This document shows positions 1 to 8,685 of a DNA stretch of 64,000 nt, piece by piece. The stretch covers positions 1-64,000 of the forward strand of contig NZ_CAKKLX010000027.1 in the NCBI RefSeq assembly GCF_918698155.1. The letters are read 5' to 3'. The position numbers and the translations under genes are program-made. This DNA comes from Roseomonas sp. CECT 9278. Its GTDB lineage: Bacteria; Pseudomonadota; Alphaproteobacteria; Acetobacterales; Acetobacteraceae. The notes below the pieces were generated by a model. It ran no database searches. It saw nothing but the letters and a program-made list of their open reading frames with translations, and was not told where the DNA came from. Position 1 is the first letter of the stretch. The number at the start of each line of letters is the position of its first letter.

Positions 1-1
1 C

Positions 2-802
2 TTCCTGCCGAGCGCCGCGACGCAGGCCGCGCGCCTGGCCGCGCTGCCCGACCCGGCGGCGCTGGCGGCGCGCCTGGCCGCCGCGCGCGCGGGGCTGCCC
101 TTCCGCCCCACCGCCTTCGATCCCTTCCTGGCCGATGTCGCGGCGGCGCGCGGCTTGGCGCCACTGACGCCGGAGGGGCTTGCCGATGCCCCGCTGCTCG
201 CCGCGCGGATCGCCCCGCTGCTGCGCCGCGAAGGCGATGGCTGGCGCGCCCTGCTGCTGCCCACGGAGCTGCGCGACCTGGCCGCGCTGCGCGCCGCCGC
301 CGCCGGCGTGCCCGGCTTGCTGGTGGTCGACATCAAGGCGGAGACCGAGGCGCTGGTCGCCACCCATACCGGCGCCGCGCTGCGTTGGGGCCTGCTGGGG
401 GGCGTGGCGGTGCTGGTGCTGCTGGCGGCCGGGCGGGGCGTGCTGGCGGGGGCCCGGATCGCCCTGGCGCTGGCCGGGGCGCTGCTGCTGACCTTCGCCG
501 CGCTGGCGGCGCTGGGCGAGGCGATCACGCTGTTCCACCTGACCGCGGCGCTCTTGCTGGCGGGCGTGGGCATGGACTATGCGCTGTTCATGTCACGTTC
601 CGAGAACAGCGACCGGGAGGAGGCGGCCCGGGCGCTCGGGTCGGTGATCACCTGCATGGTGACCACGCTGCTGACCTTCGGCCTGCTGGCGCTGTGCCGC
701 ACGCCGGTGCTGCACGCCACTGGGCTGACCGTCACGATCGGCGTGGCCTGCGCTTTCCTGCTCGCCTGCGCGCTGGCGCCGCGGCGGAGCGCGCCCATCT
801 GA
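2..802 (+). CDS. MMPL/RND-type exporter, C-terminal part (5' truncated by window)
   Basis: This open frame runs from the first complete codon of the window, so the start lies upstream. The visible 266 residues end in a membrane domain with about five hydrophobic segments (roughly residues 120 to 265) and the stretch VGMDYALFMSR, typical of MMPL/RND-family exporters. Such exporters accompany aryl-polyene and xanthomonadin clusters, where they are thought to move the finished pigment lipid to the outer membrane. The ketosynthase gene starts five bases after its stop, which supports a shared operon. Family assignment is firm; the substrate is inferred from the neighbours. Confidence 0.8.
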   Translation, partial: FLPSAATQAARLAALPDPAALAARLAAARAGLPFRPTAFDPFLADVAAARGLAPLTPEGLADAPLLAARIAPLLRREGDGWRALLLPTELRDLAALRAAAAGVPGLLVVDIKAETEALVATHTGAALRWGLLGGVAVLVLLAAGRGVLAGARIALALAGALLLTFAALAALGEAITLFHLTAALLLAGVGMDYALFMSRSENSDREEAARALGSVITCMVTTLLTFGLLALCRTPVLHATGLTVTIGVACAFLLACALAPRRSAPI

Positions 803-807
803 CCGCC

Positions 808-1992
808 ATGACACCGTTGCGGATCACCGCCATCACCGCGACCAGCGCCATGGGGGTGGGGCTGGCGGCGATGCGCGCGGCGCTGCACGGCCGGCGCGGC
901 GGCCTCGCACCCTGCGCCCTGCCGGCCATGCCGCCCGGCATCTGGATCGGCCGCGTGCGGGAGGCCGAGGCGATCGACCCGCCGCCGCCGCTCGGGGCCT
1001 TCGCCTGCCGCAACACGCGGCTGGCGGAACTCGCGCTGCGCCAGGATGGCTTCGTGGCGGCGGTCGATGCAGCAGTGGCGCGGCACGGCGCGGGACGGGT
1101 CGCGGTGGTGCTCGGTACCTCGACCTCCGGCATCGAGGAGACCGAGCGCGCCTGGGCGCGCGCCGGCGCCGATCGCGCGCTGACCGGCTACGACTACGCG
1201 CGCACGCACGACCTGCATGCGCTGCCGCGCTACGTGCGCGCGCGGCTCGGGCTGGCGGGGCCGTGCGTGTCGATCTCCACCGCCTGCACCTCCGGCGCGC
1301 GGGCCTTCCTCGATGCCGGCACGCTGATCGCGGCGGGCCTGGCGGATGCCGCCGTGGTGGGCGGGGCGGATACGCTGTGCCGCCTCACGCTGCACGGATT
1401 CGGATCGCTGGAACTGCTGGCGAAGGGACCGACCCGGCCCTGCGCCGAGGATCGCGACGGCATCTCGATCGGCGAGGCGGCGGCCTTCGCGCTGCTGGAA
1501 CGCGCCGGGCCCGGCGATGCCGGTGCGCTGGCGCTGCTCGGCGCCGGGGCGTCGTCGGATGGTCACCACATGTCCTCGCCGCAGCCGGACGGGCATGGCG
1601 CGGTGGCGGCGATGCAGGGCGCGCTGGACAGCGCCGGGCTGGCGCCGGGGCAGATCGGGTACGTCAACATGCACGGCACCGGCACGCGGGCGAACGATGC
1701 CATGGAGGACCGCGCCATCGCGCGGCTGTTCGGCGATGCGGTGCCGTGTTCCTCCACCAAGGGCTGGACCGGGCATACGCTCGGCGCCTCCGGCGCGCTC
1801 GAGGCCGCGGTCGCGGCGATCTGCGTCGAGGACGGGCTGGTGCCGGGCTGCCTGGGCGTGGCGCGGCCGGACCCGTCCTTCACGGCGCGCATCGCCGTGG
1901 CCAATGCCGCCGCGCCGGTCGACCGCGTGCTGTCCAATTCCTTCGGCTTCGGCGGCAGCAATTGCGCGCTGGTGATCGGGCGGCTGGCGTGA
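808..1992 (+). CDS. Beta-ketoacyl-ACP synthase (ApeO/FabF-like)
   Basis: A 394-residue condensing enzyme that would extend an ACP-bound polyene chain by decarboxylative condensation with malonyl-ACP. The complete Cys-His-His catalytic set is present: Cys160 in STACTSGA, His289 in NMHGTGT and His323 in GWTGHTLGASGA. The length is normal for a FabF-type synthase. The ATG at 808 gives the right N-terminus and follows the exporter gene closely; in-frame sequence continues upstream but overlaps that gene. The next gene overlaps by four bases (GTGA), as expected for a ketosynthase and chain-length-factor pair made in equal amounts. Aryl-polyene context supports an ApeO-like role; housekeeping fatty-acid synthesis is less likely. 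Confidence 0.88.
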   Translation: MTPLRITAITATSAMGVGLAAMRAALHGRRGGLAPCALPAMPPGIWIGRVREAEAIDPPPPLGAFACRNTRLAELALRQDGFVAAVDAAVARHGAGRVAVVLGTSTSGIEETERAWARAGADRALTGYDYARTHDLHALPRYVRARLGLAGPCVSISTACTSGARAFLDAGTLIAAGLADAAVVGGADTLCRLTLHGFGSLELLAKGPTRPCAEDRDGISIGEAAAFALLERAGPGDAGALALLGAGASSDGHHMSSPQPDGHGAVAAMQGALDSAGLAPGQIGYVNMHGTGTRANDAMEDRAIARLFGDAVPCSSTKGWTGHTLGASGALEAAVAAICVEDGLVPGCLGVARPDPSFTARIAVANAAAPVDRVLSNSFGFGGSNCALVIGRLA

Positions 1993-2777
1993 CGCTGGCG
2001 GTCGGGATCGCCGGCATCGGGGTGCTGGCGCCGGGCATGGCCGGCTGGGCGCAGGCGGCGCCGGTGCTTGCCGGGCGGGCGCCCTACGATCCCGCGCCGC
2101 TGGTCCCGCCCGCGCCCACGCTGCTGCCCGCGACCGAGCGGCGGCGCACCGGGCCCTCGGTGCGCCTGGCGCTGGCGGTGGCGACCGAGGCCGTGCAGGC
2201 CAGCGGCCTGGCGCCGGAGGAGCTCGACACCGTCTTCGCCAGTTCGAATGGCGAGGGCCAGGTCATCACCTCGATCCTCGAGGCGCTGCATGCGGATGGC
2301 GGCGCCATCTCGCCGACGCAGTTCCACAATTCCGTGCACAACGCGGCGGCGGGGTATTGGGGGATCGCGGTCGGATCGTCCCGGCCATCGGTCAGCCTGG
2401 GCGGGCATGACGGCGTGTTCGGCACCGGGCTGCTGCAGGCCGCGGCGCAGGTGGTGGCGGGCGGGCGCGCGGTGCTGTTCGTCGCGCATGACGTGCCGAT
2501 GCCGCCCCCGCTCGATGCGCTGCGGGTCACCACCGAGCCCTTCGCGCTGGCCCTGGTGCTGGTGCCCGGCGCCGGCCGCCACGGCGCGCTGGGCCTGACG
2601 CCGCAGGACGGCGCGGCGGCCCTGCCGGACCTGCCGGGCGGGTTGCGCGCGCTGCGCGATGCCAACCCGGTGGCGCGCGCGCTGCCCCTGCTGGCGGCGC
2701 TGGCCGGCGGCGCCGCCGCCACGCTGGACCTGCCGATGCTGGATGACGCGCGGCTGCGCGTGGCCTTCGCGCCATGA
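1989..2777 (+). CDS. Chain-length-factor-like ketosynthase homologue (ApeC type)
   Basis: A 262-residue protein resembling only the N-terminal half of a ketosynthase (Ketoacyl-synt_2 group). Where a synthase has its catalytic cysteine loop, this protein has SVHNAAAGYWGIA, so it cannot form the acyl-enzyme. Homologues in aryl-polyene clusters pair with the neighbouring ketosynthase and help set chain length. The GTG start overlaps the upstream stop by four bases and the end overlaps the dehydratase start (ATGA), so all three are translationally coupled. Loss of the catalytic residue is seen directly; heterodimer formation is inferred from the family. Confidence 0.8.
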   Translation: MTLAVGIAGIGVLAPGMAGWAQAAPVLAGRAPYDPAPLVPPAPTLLPATERRRTGPSVRLALAVATEAVQASGLAPEELDTVFASSNGEGQVITSILEALHADGGAISPTQFHNSVHNAAAGYWGIAVGSSRPSVSLGGHDGVFGTGLLQAAAQVVAGGRAVLFVAHDVPMPPPLDALRVTTEPFALALVLVPGAGRHGALGLTPQDGAAALPDLPGGLRALRDANPVARALPLLAALAGGAAATLDLPMLDDARLRVAFAP

Positions 2778-3199
2778 CGCTGCCGCAGACCCGCGCGGCC
2801 ATCGCGCGCCTCATTCCCCATCAGGGCGCGATGTGCCTGCTGGAGAGCGTGTCGGCCTGCGACGCCGAACGCATCGCCTGCGCCAGCGCCACGCATCGCG
2901 ACCCCGGCCATCCGCTGCGCCGCGACGGCGCGCTGCCGGCGATCTGCGGCGCCGAATACGGCTTGCAGGCGATGGCGCTGCATGGCGCGCTGACCGCCGG
3001 CGCGCCGCAGCCCGCCGGCTTCGTCGCGGCGCTCGCGGGGGTCGAGCTGGCGGCCGAACGGCTTGACGACGTGCCGGGCGCGCTGGAGGTGACCGCCACC
3101 GCGCTGTCGCGCGAGACGCGCGGCTTCATCTACGCCTTCGCGGTGGCCGGCGGCGGGCGCGTGCTGGTGTCCGGGCGCGGCACCGTGGTGCTGGCGTGA
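2774..3199 (+). CDS. Hotdog-fold 3-hydroxyacyl-ACP dehydratase (ApeP type)
   Basis: A 141-residue protein that would remove water from the 3-hydroxyacyl-ACP intermediate to make each double bond of the polyene. The N-terminus, with ARLIPHQGAMCLLESV, is the conserved HxGxM-like region of FabZ/FabA-like hotdog proteins, and GAEYGLQAMALHGAL fits the central hotdog helix. Length fits a single hotdog domain. It overlaps both neighbours, lying between the condensing pair and the ketoreductase, exactly the order expected for an elongation module. Family recognition is good; the Ape-type role is from context. Confidence 0.8.
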   Translation: MTLPQTRAAIARLIPHQGAMCLLESVSACDAERIACASATHRDPGHPLRRDGALPAICGAEYGLQAMALHGALTAGAPQPAGFVAALAGVELAAERLDDVPGALEVTATALSRETRGFIYAFAVAGGGRVLVSGRGTVVLA

Positions 3200-3909
3200 T
3201 GCGTGCAATCCGCGCATTGGTGACAGGCGGGACCAGCCCGCTGGGCGGCGCGATCTGCCGCGCGCTGGCGCGCGACGGGCACCAGGTGATCGTGCATGGC
3301 CACGCCAATCCCGACCGTGCCGCGGCGCTGGCGGCGGAGCTCGGCGGCAGCAGCACGATCTTCGACATCGCCGACCACGACGCCACGCGCATGGCCTGCG
3401 AGGCGCTGCTCGACTCCGGCCCGATCCAGGTGCTGGTGCACAATGCCGGCGCGCATGACGACGTGCCGATGGCGGCGATGACGCAGGCGCAGTGGCAGCG
3501 CGTGATCGGCGTGTCGCTGGATGGCTTCTTCCACGTGGCGCGGCCGCTGCTGCTGCCGATGATGGGCACGCGCTTCGGGCGGATCGTCGCGATGTCGTCG
3601 GTGTCGGCCATCATGGGCAATCGCGGCCAGGCGAACTACGCGGCGGCCAAGGCCGGGCTGATCGGGGCGGTGCGCGCGCTGTCGCTGGAATGCGCGCCGC
3701 GCGGCGTCACGGTGAATGCGGTGGCGCCGGGGCTGATCGACAGCCCCGCCATCGCCGCCGCCGTGCCGCCCGAGGCGGTGAAGCAGATGGTGCCCGCGCG
3801 CCGCCTGGGCCGGCCCGAGGAAGTGGCCGACCTTGTCGCGTTCCTCTGCTCGGACCGCGCCGGCTACATCACCGGCCAGACGGTGTCGATCAATGGCGGG
3901 ATGGCGTGA
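3199..3909 (+). CDS. 3-ketoacyl-ACP reductase, FabG/ApeQ-like SDR
   Basis: A 236-residue short-chain dehydrogenase that would reduce the 3-ketoacyl-ACP with NADPH. The dinucleotide-binding glycine motif TGGTSPLGG is at the N-terminus, NAG follows at about residue 86, and the catalytic Ser and Tyr-xxx-Lys are in MSSVSAIMGNRGQANYAAAK. The C-terminal TGQTVSINGGMA is characteristic of FabG. The ATG at 3199 shares one base with the upstream stop; a GTG three bases earlier is also possible. It is the last gene on this strand of the elongation block, followed by a convergent gene pair. Confidence 0.88.
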   Translation: MRAIRALVTGGTSPLGGAICRALARDGHQVIVHGHANPDRAAALAAELGGSSTIFDIADHDATRMACEALLDSGPIQVLVHNAGAHDDVPMAAMTQAQWQRVIGVSLDGFFHVARPLLLPMMGTRFGRIVAMSSVSAIMGNRGQANYAAAKAGLIGAVRALSLECAPRGVTVNAVAPGLIDSPAIAAAVPPEAVKQMVPARRLGRPEEVADLVAFLCSDRAGYITGQTVSINGGMA

Positions 3910-4006
3910 TCGCGTTTCGTGCCCTCAGGCGCCGGGCGCGGCCCCTGGCCGCTTGGCTTTCGCCGAAGTCCCCGCCGGGCGGCAGGTCGATCCTGAGCGA
4001 CGGGCG

Positions 4007-4483
4007 CTATTCGTAGCTGACCACCGGCCCCGAGGCCGGCACCGCGTCGCTGCCGCCGCGCCCGCCGCCCGAGACCGGCAGCCCCGCGCCGCTGCCCTGC
4101 AGGATGGCGCGTTCCAGCGCCTGCACGCGGTCATTGTAGGCCGAGTGGATCTGCGCCCCGTTGTAGTCGAGGTTCACGCTGTTCACGTAGCGGATGGTGA
4201 AGGTGCGGATGTCGAAGGAGATGTCGACCGTCATCTGGTGGCTGCGCCAGGTATTGGTGGCGCGCAGCAGACCCGGGCGCATGGACTGCACCGACCAGCC
4301 GCCCTGGGAGGCTGCGGCGCGGCGGATCAGCGCCTCGCGCTCCGCCAGGCTGCCGCGCCCCTGGAACTGGCCATTGGCGCTTTCGTAGATCGGCTGGGCG
4401 CGGCAGGCGCCCAGGCCGATGCCGGCGCCGAGGGCGATCAGCACCGGTGCAAAGCTGCGCAGCGTGGAACGGCGATCGATCAC
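4007..4483 (-). CDS. Predicted lipoprotein of unknown function
   Basis: A 158-residue protein with a lipoprotein signal: basic N-terminus, hydrophobic core and the lipobox LGAC at about residues 24 to 27. The mature part shows no domain I recognise; it has an alternation of beta-like stretches (MTVDISFDIRTFTIRYV) and a glycine/serine-rich tail. Its start overlaps the stop of the glycosyltransferase gene by four bases (ATGA), so the two are co-translated. The location beside the pigment genes suggests an envelope role in pigment placement, but that is only a guess from position. Confidence 0.7.
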   Translation of the reverse strand: MIDRRSTLRSFAPVLIALGAGIGLGACRAQPIYESANGQFQGRGSLAEREALIRRAAASQGGWSVQSMRPGLLRATNTWRSHQMTVDISFDIRTFTIRYVNSVNLDYNGAQIHSAYNDRVQALERAILQGSGAGLPVSGGGRGGSDAVPASGPVVSYE

Positions 4484-5268
4484 GGCTTCGGTCCCTTCTC
4501 CATGCCCGGGCGGGTGGCCAGGCTGCGATAGAGCCCGGCCGGATCCATCCCGCGGGCGAACAGCTTGCCCGCCACCATCATCACGATGCCGGCGATATCC
4601 GCAACGGGCCTGAAATGGCTGGCCCGCCGCAGCGTGCCCGCATAGAGCGCGGGGATATCCGCCGCCACCGTGGTGATGCCCTGGCGCGCCGCGTCGATCA
4701 GGATCTCGCTTTCGAACGAAAAGCGCCGTGCGCGGCCCTCGTAGCGGTCCAGTTCCGTCAACGCCGCCACCGGGTAGATGCGAAAGCCTGACTGGCTGTC
4801 GGCCACCGGATGCCGCGCCGCCCAGGAGATCCAGAAATCGGCCACCCGGTTGGCGCGCCGGCGGGCAGCCGGCTGGCCCTGCGCGTGGCGGCGCGACCCG
4901 AGGACGATGCGGTCCGGCCGTGCCAGGGCGGCCAGGCGGGGCAGGTCCTCGGGCCGGTGCTGGCCGTCGCCGTCCAGCGTCGCGACGAAGGCGGCGCCGC
5001 GCGCGATGGCGGCGCGCATGCCCCGGCGCAGCGCCGCGCCCTTGCCCTCATTGGCGGGGGCGGCGATCAGCTCGGCCCCGGCATTGGCGGCGATGGCGCC
5101 GGTGCCGTCGGTCGATCCGTCATCGACCACCAGCGGCACGATGCCGGGCAGCGTGGCGCGGATGCGCCCGACCAGCGCGGCGATGGTTGCCGCTTCCTGG
5201 TAGGCGGGCACCACCACCGTCAGGCCCGGCGGCAGCGGCGAGGGGTCCGTGGCGGTTGCTTCGGTCAC
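4480..5268 (-). CDS. Family 2 glycosyltransferase
   Basis: A 262-residue GT-A fold enzyme. The nucleotide-sugar site shows as VVDDGSTDGTG and the metal-binding DxD as TLDGDGQHRPEDL, in the order seen in dolichyl-phosphate mannose synthase-like proteins. No membrane segment is obvious, although the C-terminal part is moderately hydrophobic. The chosen GTG at 5268 lies just before the first conserved strand (LTVVVPAYQEA). An in-frame opening extends far upstream, but it runs antisense through the flavoprotein gene and is not coding. Glycosyltransferases are regular parts of aryl-polyene clusters, where the polyene is attached to a sugar-bearing lipid; that role is inferred. Confidence 0.82.
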   Translation of the reverse strand: MTEATATDPSPLPPGLTVVVPAYQEAATIAALVGRIRATLPGIVPLVVDDGSTDGTGAIAANAGAELIAAPANEGKGAALRRGMRAAIARGAAFVATLDGDGQHRPEDLPRLAALARPDRIVLGSRRHAQGQPAARRRANRVADFWISWAARHPVADSQSGFRIYPVAALTELDRYEGRARRFSFESEILIDAARQGITTVAADIPALYAGTLRRASHFRPVADIAGIVMMVAGKLFARGMDPAGLYRSLATRPGMEKGPKP

Positions 5269-5328
5269 TGCTTGTCGTGTGAAATGGTGGCCCCACCCTA
5301 CGACTGAAGCGTCCCGGAACCCAGGGCC

Positions 5329-6852
5329 ATGCCGCTCGATGCCTCGCCGACCCCGCTGGTGGGGGAGACCGCCTGCGACGTGCTGATCATCGGCGGCGGG
5401 CCGGCGGGGTCCACGGCGGCCACGCTGCTGGCCGAGAAGGGCCGCCGCGTGGTGATGCTGGAGAGGGACCGCCACCCGCGCTTCCACATCGGCGAGAGCC
5501 TGCTGCCGCTCAACCTGAAGGTGTTCGAGCGCCTGGGCGTGACGGACGAGGTCGCGGCGATCGGGGTGCACAAGCCCGGTGCGCGCTTCGTCTCGGACGA
5601 GCACGGCAAGCACACTGCCTTCTCCTTCGCGGCCGGGTTGAACCAGGACTACACCTATTCCTACCAGGTGCGGCGCAGCAGCTTCGACGAGGTGCTGTTC
5701 CGCCGCGCGCAACGCGCCGGCGCCGATGCGCGCGAGGGGATGCGGGTGTTGGATGTCGCGCTGGAAGCGCGCGGGAGAGGTGCGCTGGAAGCGCGCGGGG
5801 GAGGTGCGCTGGAAGCGCGCGGGAGAGGTGCGCTGGAAGCGCGCGGGGGAGGTGCGCTGGAGGCGCGCGGGAGAGGTGCGCTGGAAGCGCGCGGGAGCGG
5901 CGCGCTGGATGCGCCGGGCGGCCATCGCGTCACGGCGCGCGACGAGGCCGGCGCCATCCACGCCTTCCGCGCGCGCTTCGTGATGGATTGCTCGGGCCGC
6001 GACACGGTGCTGGCCAGCGCGATGGGCAGCAAGGCGCGCAACCCGCACAACAACACCGCGGCGCTGTATGGCCATTTCCGGGGTGTCGCGCCGTTCGGCG
6101 CGCGGGACGATAGCGCGCCGCTCAGTGCGCCGGACACAGGTGCTCCGCTCGGCGCCGCCGAGGACGGCAACATCACGATCCACCTGTTCGACGAAGGGTG
6201 GTTCTGGATGATCCCGCTGCCCGACGGCGTGATGAGCGTGGGCGTGGTCTCCAACCCCGGCTTCTTCAAGCGCCGGCGCGGCGAACCGCGCGAGTTCTTC
6301 CTGGAGACGCTGCGCGCCGTGCCCTCCGTCGCGCGCCGCATCGCCGATGCGGAGCTGGTCTCGGACGTCACCACCACGGGCAACTACTCCTATGCGTCGA
6401 CGGTGATGCACGGGGATGGCTGGCTGATGGCCGGCGATGCCTATGCCTTCATCGACCCGGTCTTCTCCTCGGGCGTGCTGCTGGCGATGGCGAGCGCCGA
6501 GATGGGCGCCGACGTGGCCGATGCCTGGCTGGATGACCCGGCGCGCGCCGCGCCGATGGCCCGCGCCTTCGAAGCGAAGGTGAAGCGGGCGATCGGATCG
6601 CTGTCCTGGCTGATCTACCGGATCAACACGCCGGTGCTGCGCGACATGTTCATGGAACCGCGCAACCGGTTCCGCATGCGCGAGGGCCTGGTCAGCCTGC
6701 TGGCCGGCGATGTCCACACCAATGCCAACCGGCAATTGCCGGTGCTGGCGTTCAAGGGCGCGTTCTACGCGCTGTCCCTGGCCTATCGCCTGGGCTACCG
6801 GCTGCGCCCGGAAGGCTTGGTGCGGGTGCGCGCCGCGGCACCGGCGCCATAG
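5329..6852 (+). CDS. FAD-dependent halogenase-like oxidoreductase with octapeptide repeat insert
   Basis: A 507-residue flavoprotein. The FAD-binding GGGPAG is at residues 22-27, the GESLLP segment follows, a lysine at 82 in HKPGARF sits where flavin halogenases have their catalytic lysine, and GWFWMIP at 290-296 matches the halogenase signature GWxWxIP. GDAYAFIDPVFSSG is the second FAD motif. Xanthomonadin clusters contain a halogenase because the pigment is brominated, so a tailoring halogenase is plausible here; an alkene or ring oxidase of the same family remains possible. Residues 144-191 are six tandem copies of ALEARG(R/G/S)G plus a degenerate seventh, an insert foreign to the family fold. 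Confidence 0.78.
   Translation: MPLDASPTPLVGETACDVLIIGGGPAGSTAATLLAEKGRRVVMLERDRHPRFHIGESLLPLNLKVFERLGVTDEVAAIGVHKPGARFVSDEHGKHTAFSFAAGLNQDYTYSYQVRRSSFDEVLFRRAQRAGADAREGMRVLDVALEARGRGALEARGGGALEARGRGALEARGGGALEARGRGALEARGSGALDAPGGHRVTARDEAGAIHAFRARFVMDCSGRDTVLASAMGSKARNPHNNTAALYGHFRGVAPFGARDDSAPLSAPDTGAPLGAAEDGNITIHLFDEGWFWMIPLPDGVMSVGVVSNPGFFKRRRGEPREFFLETLRAVPSVARRIADAELVSDVTTTGNYSYASTVMHGDGWLMAGDAYAFIDPVFSSGVLLAMASAEMGADVADAWLDDPARAAPMARAFEAKVKRAIGSLSWLIYRINTPVLRDMFMEPRNRFRMREGLVSLLAGDVHTNANRQLPVLAFKGAFYALSLAYRLGYRLRPEGLVRVRAAAPAP
5758..5925 (+). repeat. 24-bp in-frame minisatellite, six copies plus one degenerate
   Basis: Six head-to-tail 24-bp units (5758, 5782, 5806, 5830, 5854, 5878) each encode ALEARG-x-G. 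Units alternate between agaggt and gggaggt-type ends, which encode R or G at position 7, and a seventh copy has drifted to ALDAPGGH. Unit length is a multiple of three, so gain or loss of copies keeps the gene in frame. It sits inside the halogenase-like gene. Confidence 0.95.
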
Positions 6853-6861
6853 CGCGGCGCG

Positions 6862-7524
6862 TCACGCGCCGATCCGTTCGAGCCAGGCCCGCCGCCGCAA
6901 CACGCGCGACAGCCAGCGGCCGGTCACGTACCAGTGCACCATGAAGCCTTCCAGCAGCAGCCGCGCCAGGTCGGGCCGATAGGCCGGCTCGGCCGCCACC
7001 GGCGCGGGGTCCAGGCCCAGGCCACGCGCCGTGATCAGCGCGCGGTGCAGGTGCAGGCGGCTGGTGACCAGAGCCTCGGCGGCTGCGGCGGGATGCGCGG
7101 CGCGGTGGTTCGCCAGGTTCTCGATGGTGTGGCGGGAGGCGGTCTCGACGCCGATCCGCGCGGTGTGCAGGCCGCGCGCGACCAGCCAGTCGCGGCCGGC
7201 CTCGGCCTCGGCGGGCGCGCCCGGCGTGGTCTGGCCGCCCAGCACCAGCACGCGTGCGGCGGGGGCGGCCGACGCCAGCGCCAGCGCGCGCTCCAGCCGC
7301 GCGGCGAAGGCGGCGGACACCGCGCCGCCAGACAGCCGATGGCCGAGCACCACGATGCGCGCCGGCGGCCAGGGCGGCGCGGTGCCGGCATCTCGCGCCG
7401 CGCGCCGCACCGCGCGGGCCGCCAGCAGCGGCGCGAGGCCCATCGTCAGCACCGCCCCCAGCAGCGCCGCCGCCAGCGTGATCGCCCCGTCATGGCCGAG
7501 GAACGGCGGCGGCCGCGCCGTCAC
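6862..7524 (-). CDS. YdcF/SanA-like DUF218 membrane-anchored protein
   Basis: A 220-residue protein with an N-terminal hydrophobic segment (about residues 12-35) and then a DUF218 domain: IVVLGHRLSGG, VLVLGGQTTP and a late LVTSRLHLHRAL match the family's conserved strands. E. coli relatives (YdcF, SanA, ElyC) act at or near the cell envelope, and the exact reaction is not known. The GTG start overlaps the stop of the upstream hydrolase gene by four bases, so the two form a coupled pair. The chosen start gives a normal membrane anchor; the long open frame upstream belongs to the other gene's shadow. Confidence 0.75.
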   Translation of the reverse strand: MTARPPPFLGHDGAITLAAALLGAVLTMGLAPLLAARAVRRAARDAGTAPPWPPARIVVLGHRLSGGAVSAAFAARLERALALASAAPAARVLVLGGQTTPGAPAEAEAGRDWLVARGLHTARIGVETASRHTIENLANHRAAHPAAAAEALVTSRLHLHRALITARGLGLDPAPVAAEPAYRPDLARLLLEGFMVHWYVTGRWLSRVLRRRAWLERIGA

Positions 7525-8495
7525 GCCGCCAGCCAGGCGCGGGCGGCGGCCTCGGCGCCCGAGGGCAGGATCGCGCGCCGGTCGGCCGCCCAGGCGGTGA
7601 TGTCGCCGGCCACCAGCGCGCCCTGCGTGTCGCGCAGCAGCATGTGATAGCCGCCGGGGTAGAAGCCGATCCGCTGCGCCCCGTCCGGCGGCAGGGTGGC
7701 CAGCAGCCGGCGCGTCGGGCCGGCCGGCACCAGGCGGTCGCGGCCGCCATAGAGCAGCAGCGCGGGCGCCTGGAAGCGCGGCGCCGCGGCCACCGCCGCA
7801 TCCATCAGGTCGACCAGCCCGGCCAGCGCATCGACCCGCGTGTGGCGGATCAGCAGCGGGTCGCGCGACCAGCGCTGCCAGGCGGCGATGTTGTCGGTCG
7901 GCTGGAAACCCGGCGCGGAATTGGCGAATCCCATCATGGGCACCACCGTGACCAGCGCATCGAGCATGCCGCGGGCGAACCAGCCCAGGCTGGCGCGCCC
8001 GACCACCGCGGGGGCCAGCAGGACATAGCCATCGACCGGCGGCGGGCTGGCCGAGGCGCCGGCCACCAGCAGCACGGCGCCGCCCATGCTCTCGCCCATC
8101 AGCACCAGCGGCACGCCGGGGTGGCGGGCGCGGACCAGGCGGGCGGCCTGGGTGGCGTCGGCGGCCATGGTCTCGTGCCCGGCCCAGATGCCGCGGTTGG
8201 GGGACCCGCCGAAGCCGCGCTGGTCGTAGGCATAGAGCGCGACGCCCTGGCTGGTGAACCACGGCGCGGCGTCCTCGGCGAAGGCGCGGGCGTGTTCGTT
8301 CATGCCGTGCAGGCCGATCACCACCGCGCGCGGCGGGCTGGGCGGCAGCCAGGCATGGAGCGGCAGGCGGGCGCCATCGGGCATGACCAGCGCGTCGTCG
8401 GCGATGCCCGGGGGGATGACGGGCGGGCCCATCGGCGCGCGGGCCGGCGTGCAGGCCGGCAGCGCCAGGCCCGCGAGCACCGCACGGCGCGGCAA
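7521..8495 (-). CDS. Alpha/beta hydrolase (lysophospholipase-like), probable lipoprotein
   Basis: A serine hydrolase of the monoglyceride-lipase/lysophospholipase group. HGMNEHA forms the oxyanion region, GESMGG carries the nucleophile, YGGRDRLVP the acid, and GGYHMLL the histidine. I place the start at a TTG (8495) because a strong GGAGGG lies nine bases upstream and the protein then opens with RRAVLAGLALPAC, a lipobox-type signal. An ATG 108 bases further upstream is in frame but would put the signal peptide in the middle of the chain. Coupled to the DUF218 gene downstream. Substrate unknown. Confidence 0.8.
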   Translation of the reverse strand: MPRRAVLAGLALPACTPARAPMGPPVIPPGIADDALVMPDGARLPLHAWLPPSPPRAVVIGLHGMNEHARAFAEDAAPWFTSQGVALYAYDQRGFGGSPNRGIWAGHETMAADATQAARLVRARHPGVPLVLMGESMGGAVLLVAGASASPPPVDGYVLLAPAVVGRASLGWFARGMLDALVTVVPMMGFANSAPGFQPTDNIAAWQRWSRDPLLIRHTRVDALAGLVDLMDAAVAAAPRFQAPALLLYGGRDRLVPAGPTRRLLATLPPDGAQRIGFYPGGYHMLLRDTQGALVAGDITAWAADRRAILPSGAEAAARAWLAA

Positions 8496-8685
8496 GGTCG
8501 CCCGCCCTCCGCCATCAGTCCCCAACGGCCAAAAAAAGGAGGGGGATCGGGGGAGTTCCCTCCCCTGACCTTCCTTCTTCGCGCCTTCGTCCTGCCCGGT
8601 CATCCTGCGGCTGATGCTACCTGCCCCCAGGCTGGCCCGCCACGCTTGCCGCGACTATGCTGCCGGGCCTGTGACGAGGACCACG

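Noticed and set aside
5269..6735. Long minus-strand extension of the glycosyltransferase frame
   Set aside because: It lies antisense to the halogenase-like gene and only stays open because of GC-rich codons; it includes the mirror translation of the minisatellite.
8496..8603. Upstream ATG for the alpha/beta hydrolase
   Set aside because: It would place the lipobox-type signal at residue 40 and lacks a ribosome site, while the TTG at 8495 has GGAGGG at good spacing.
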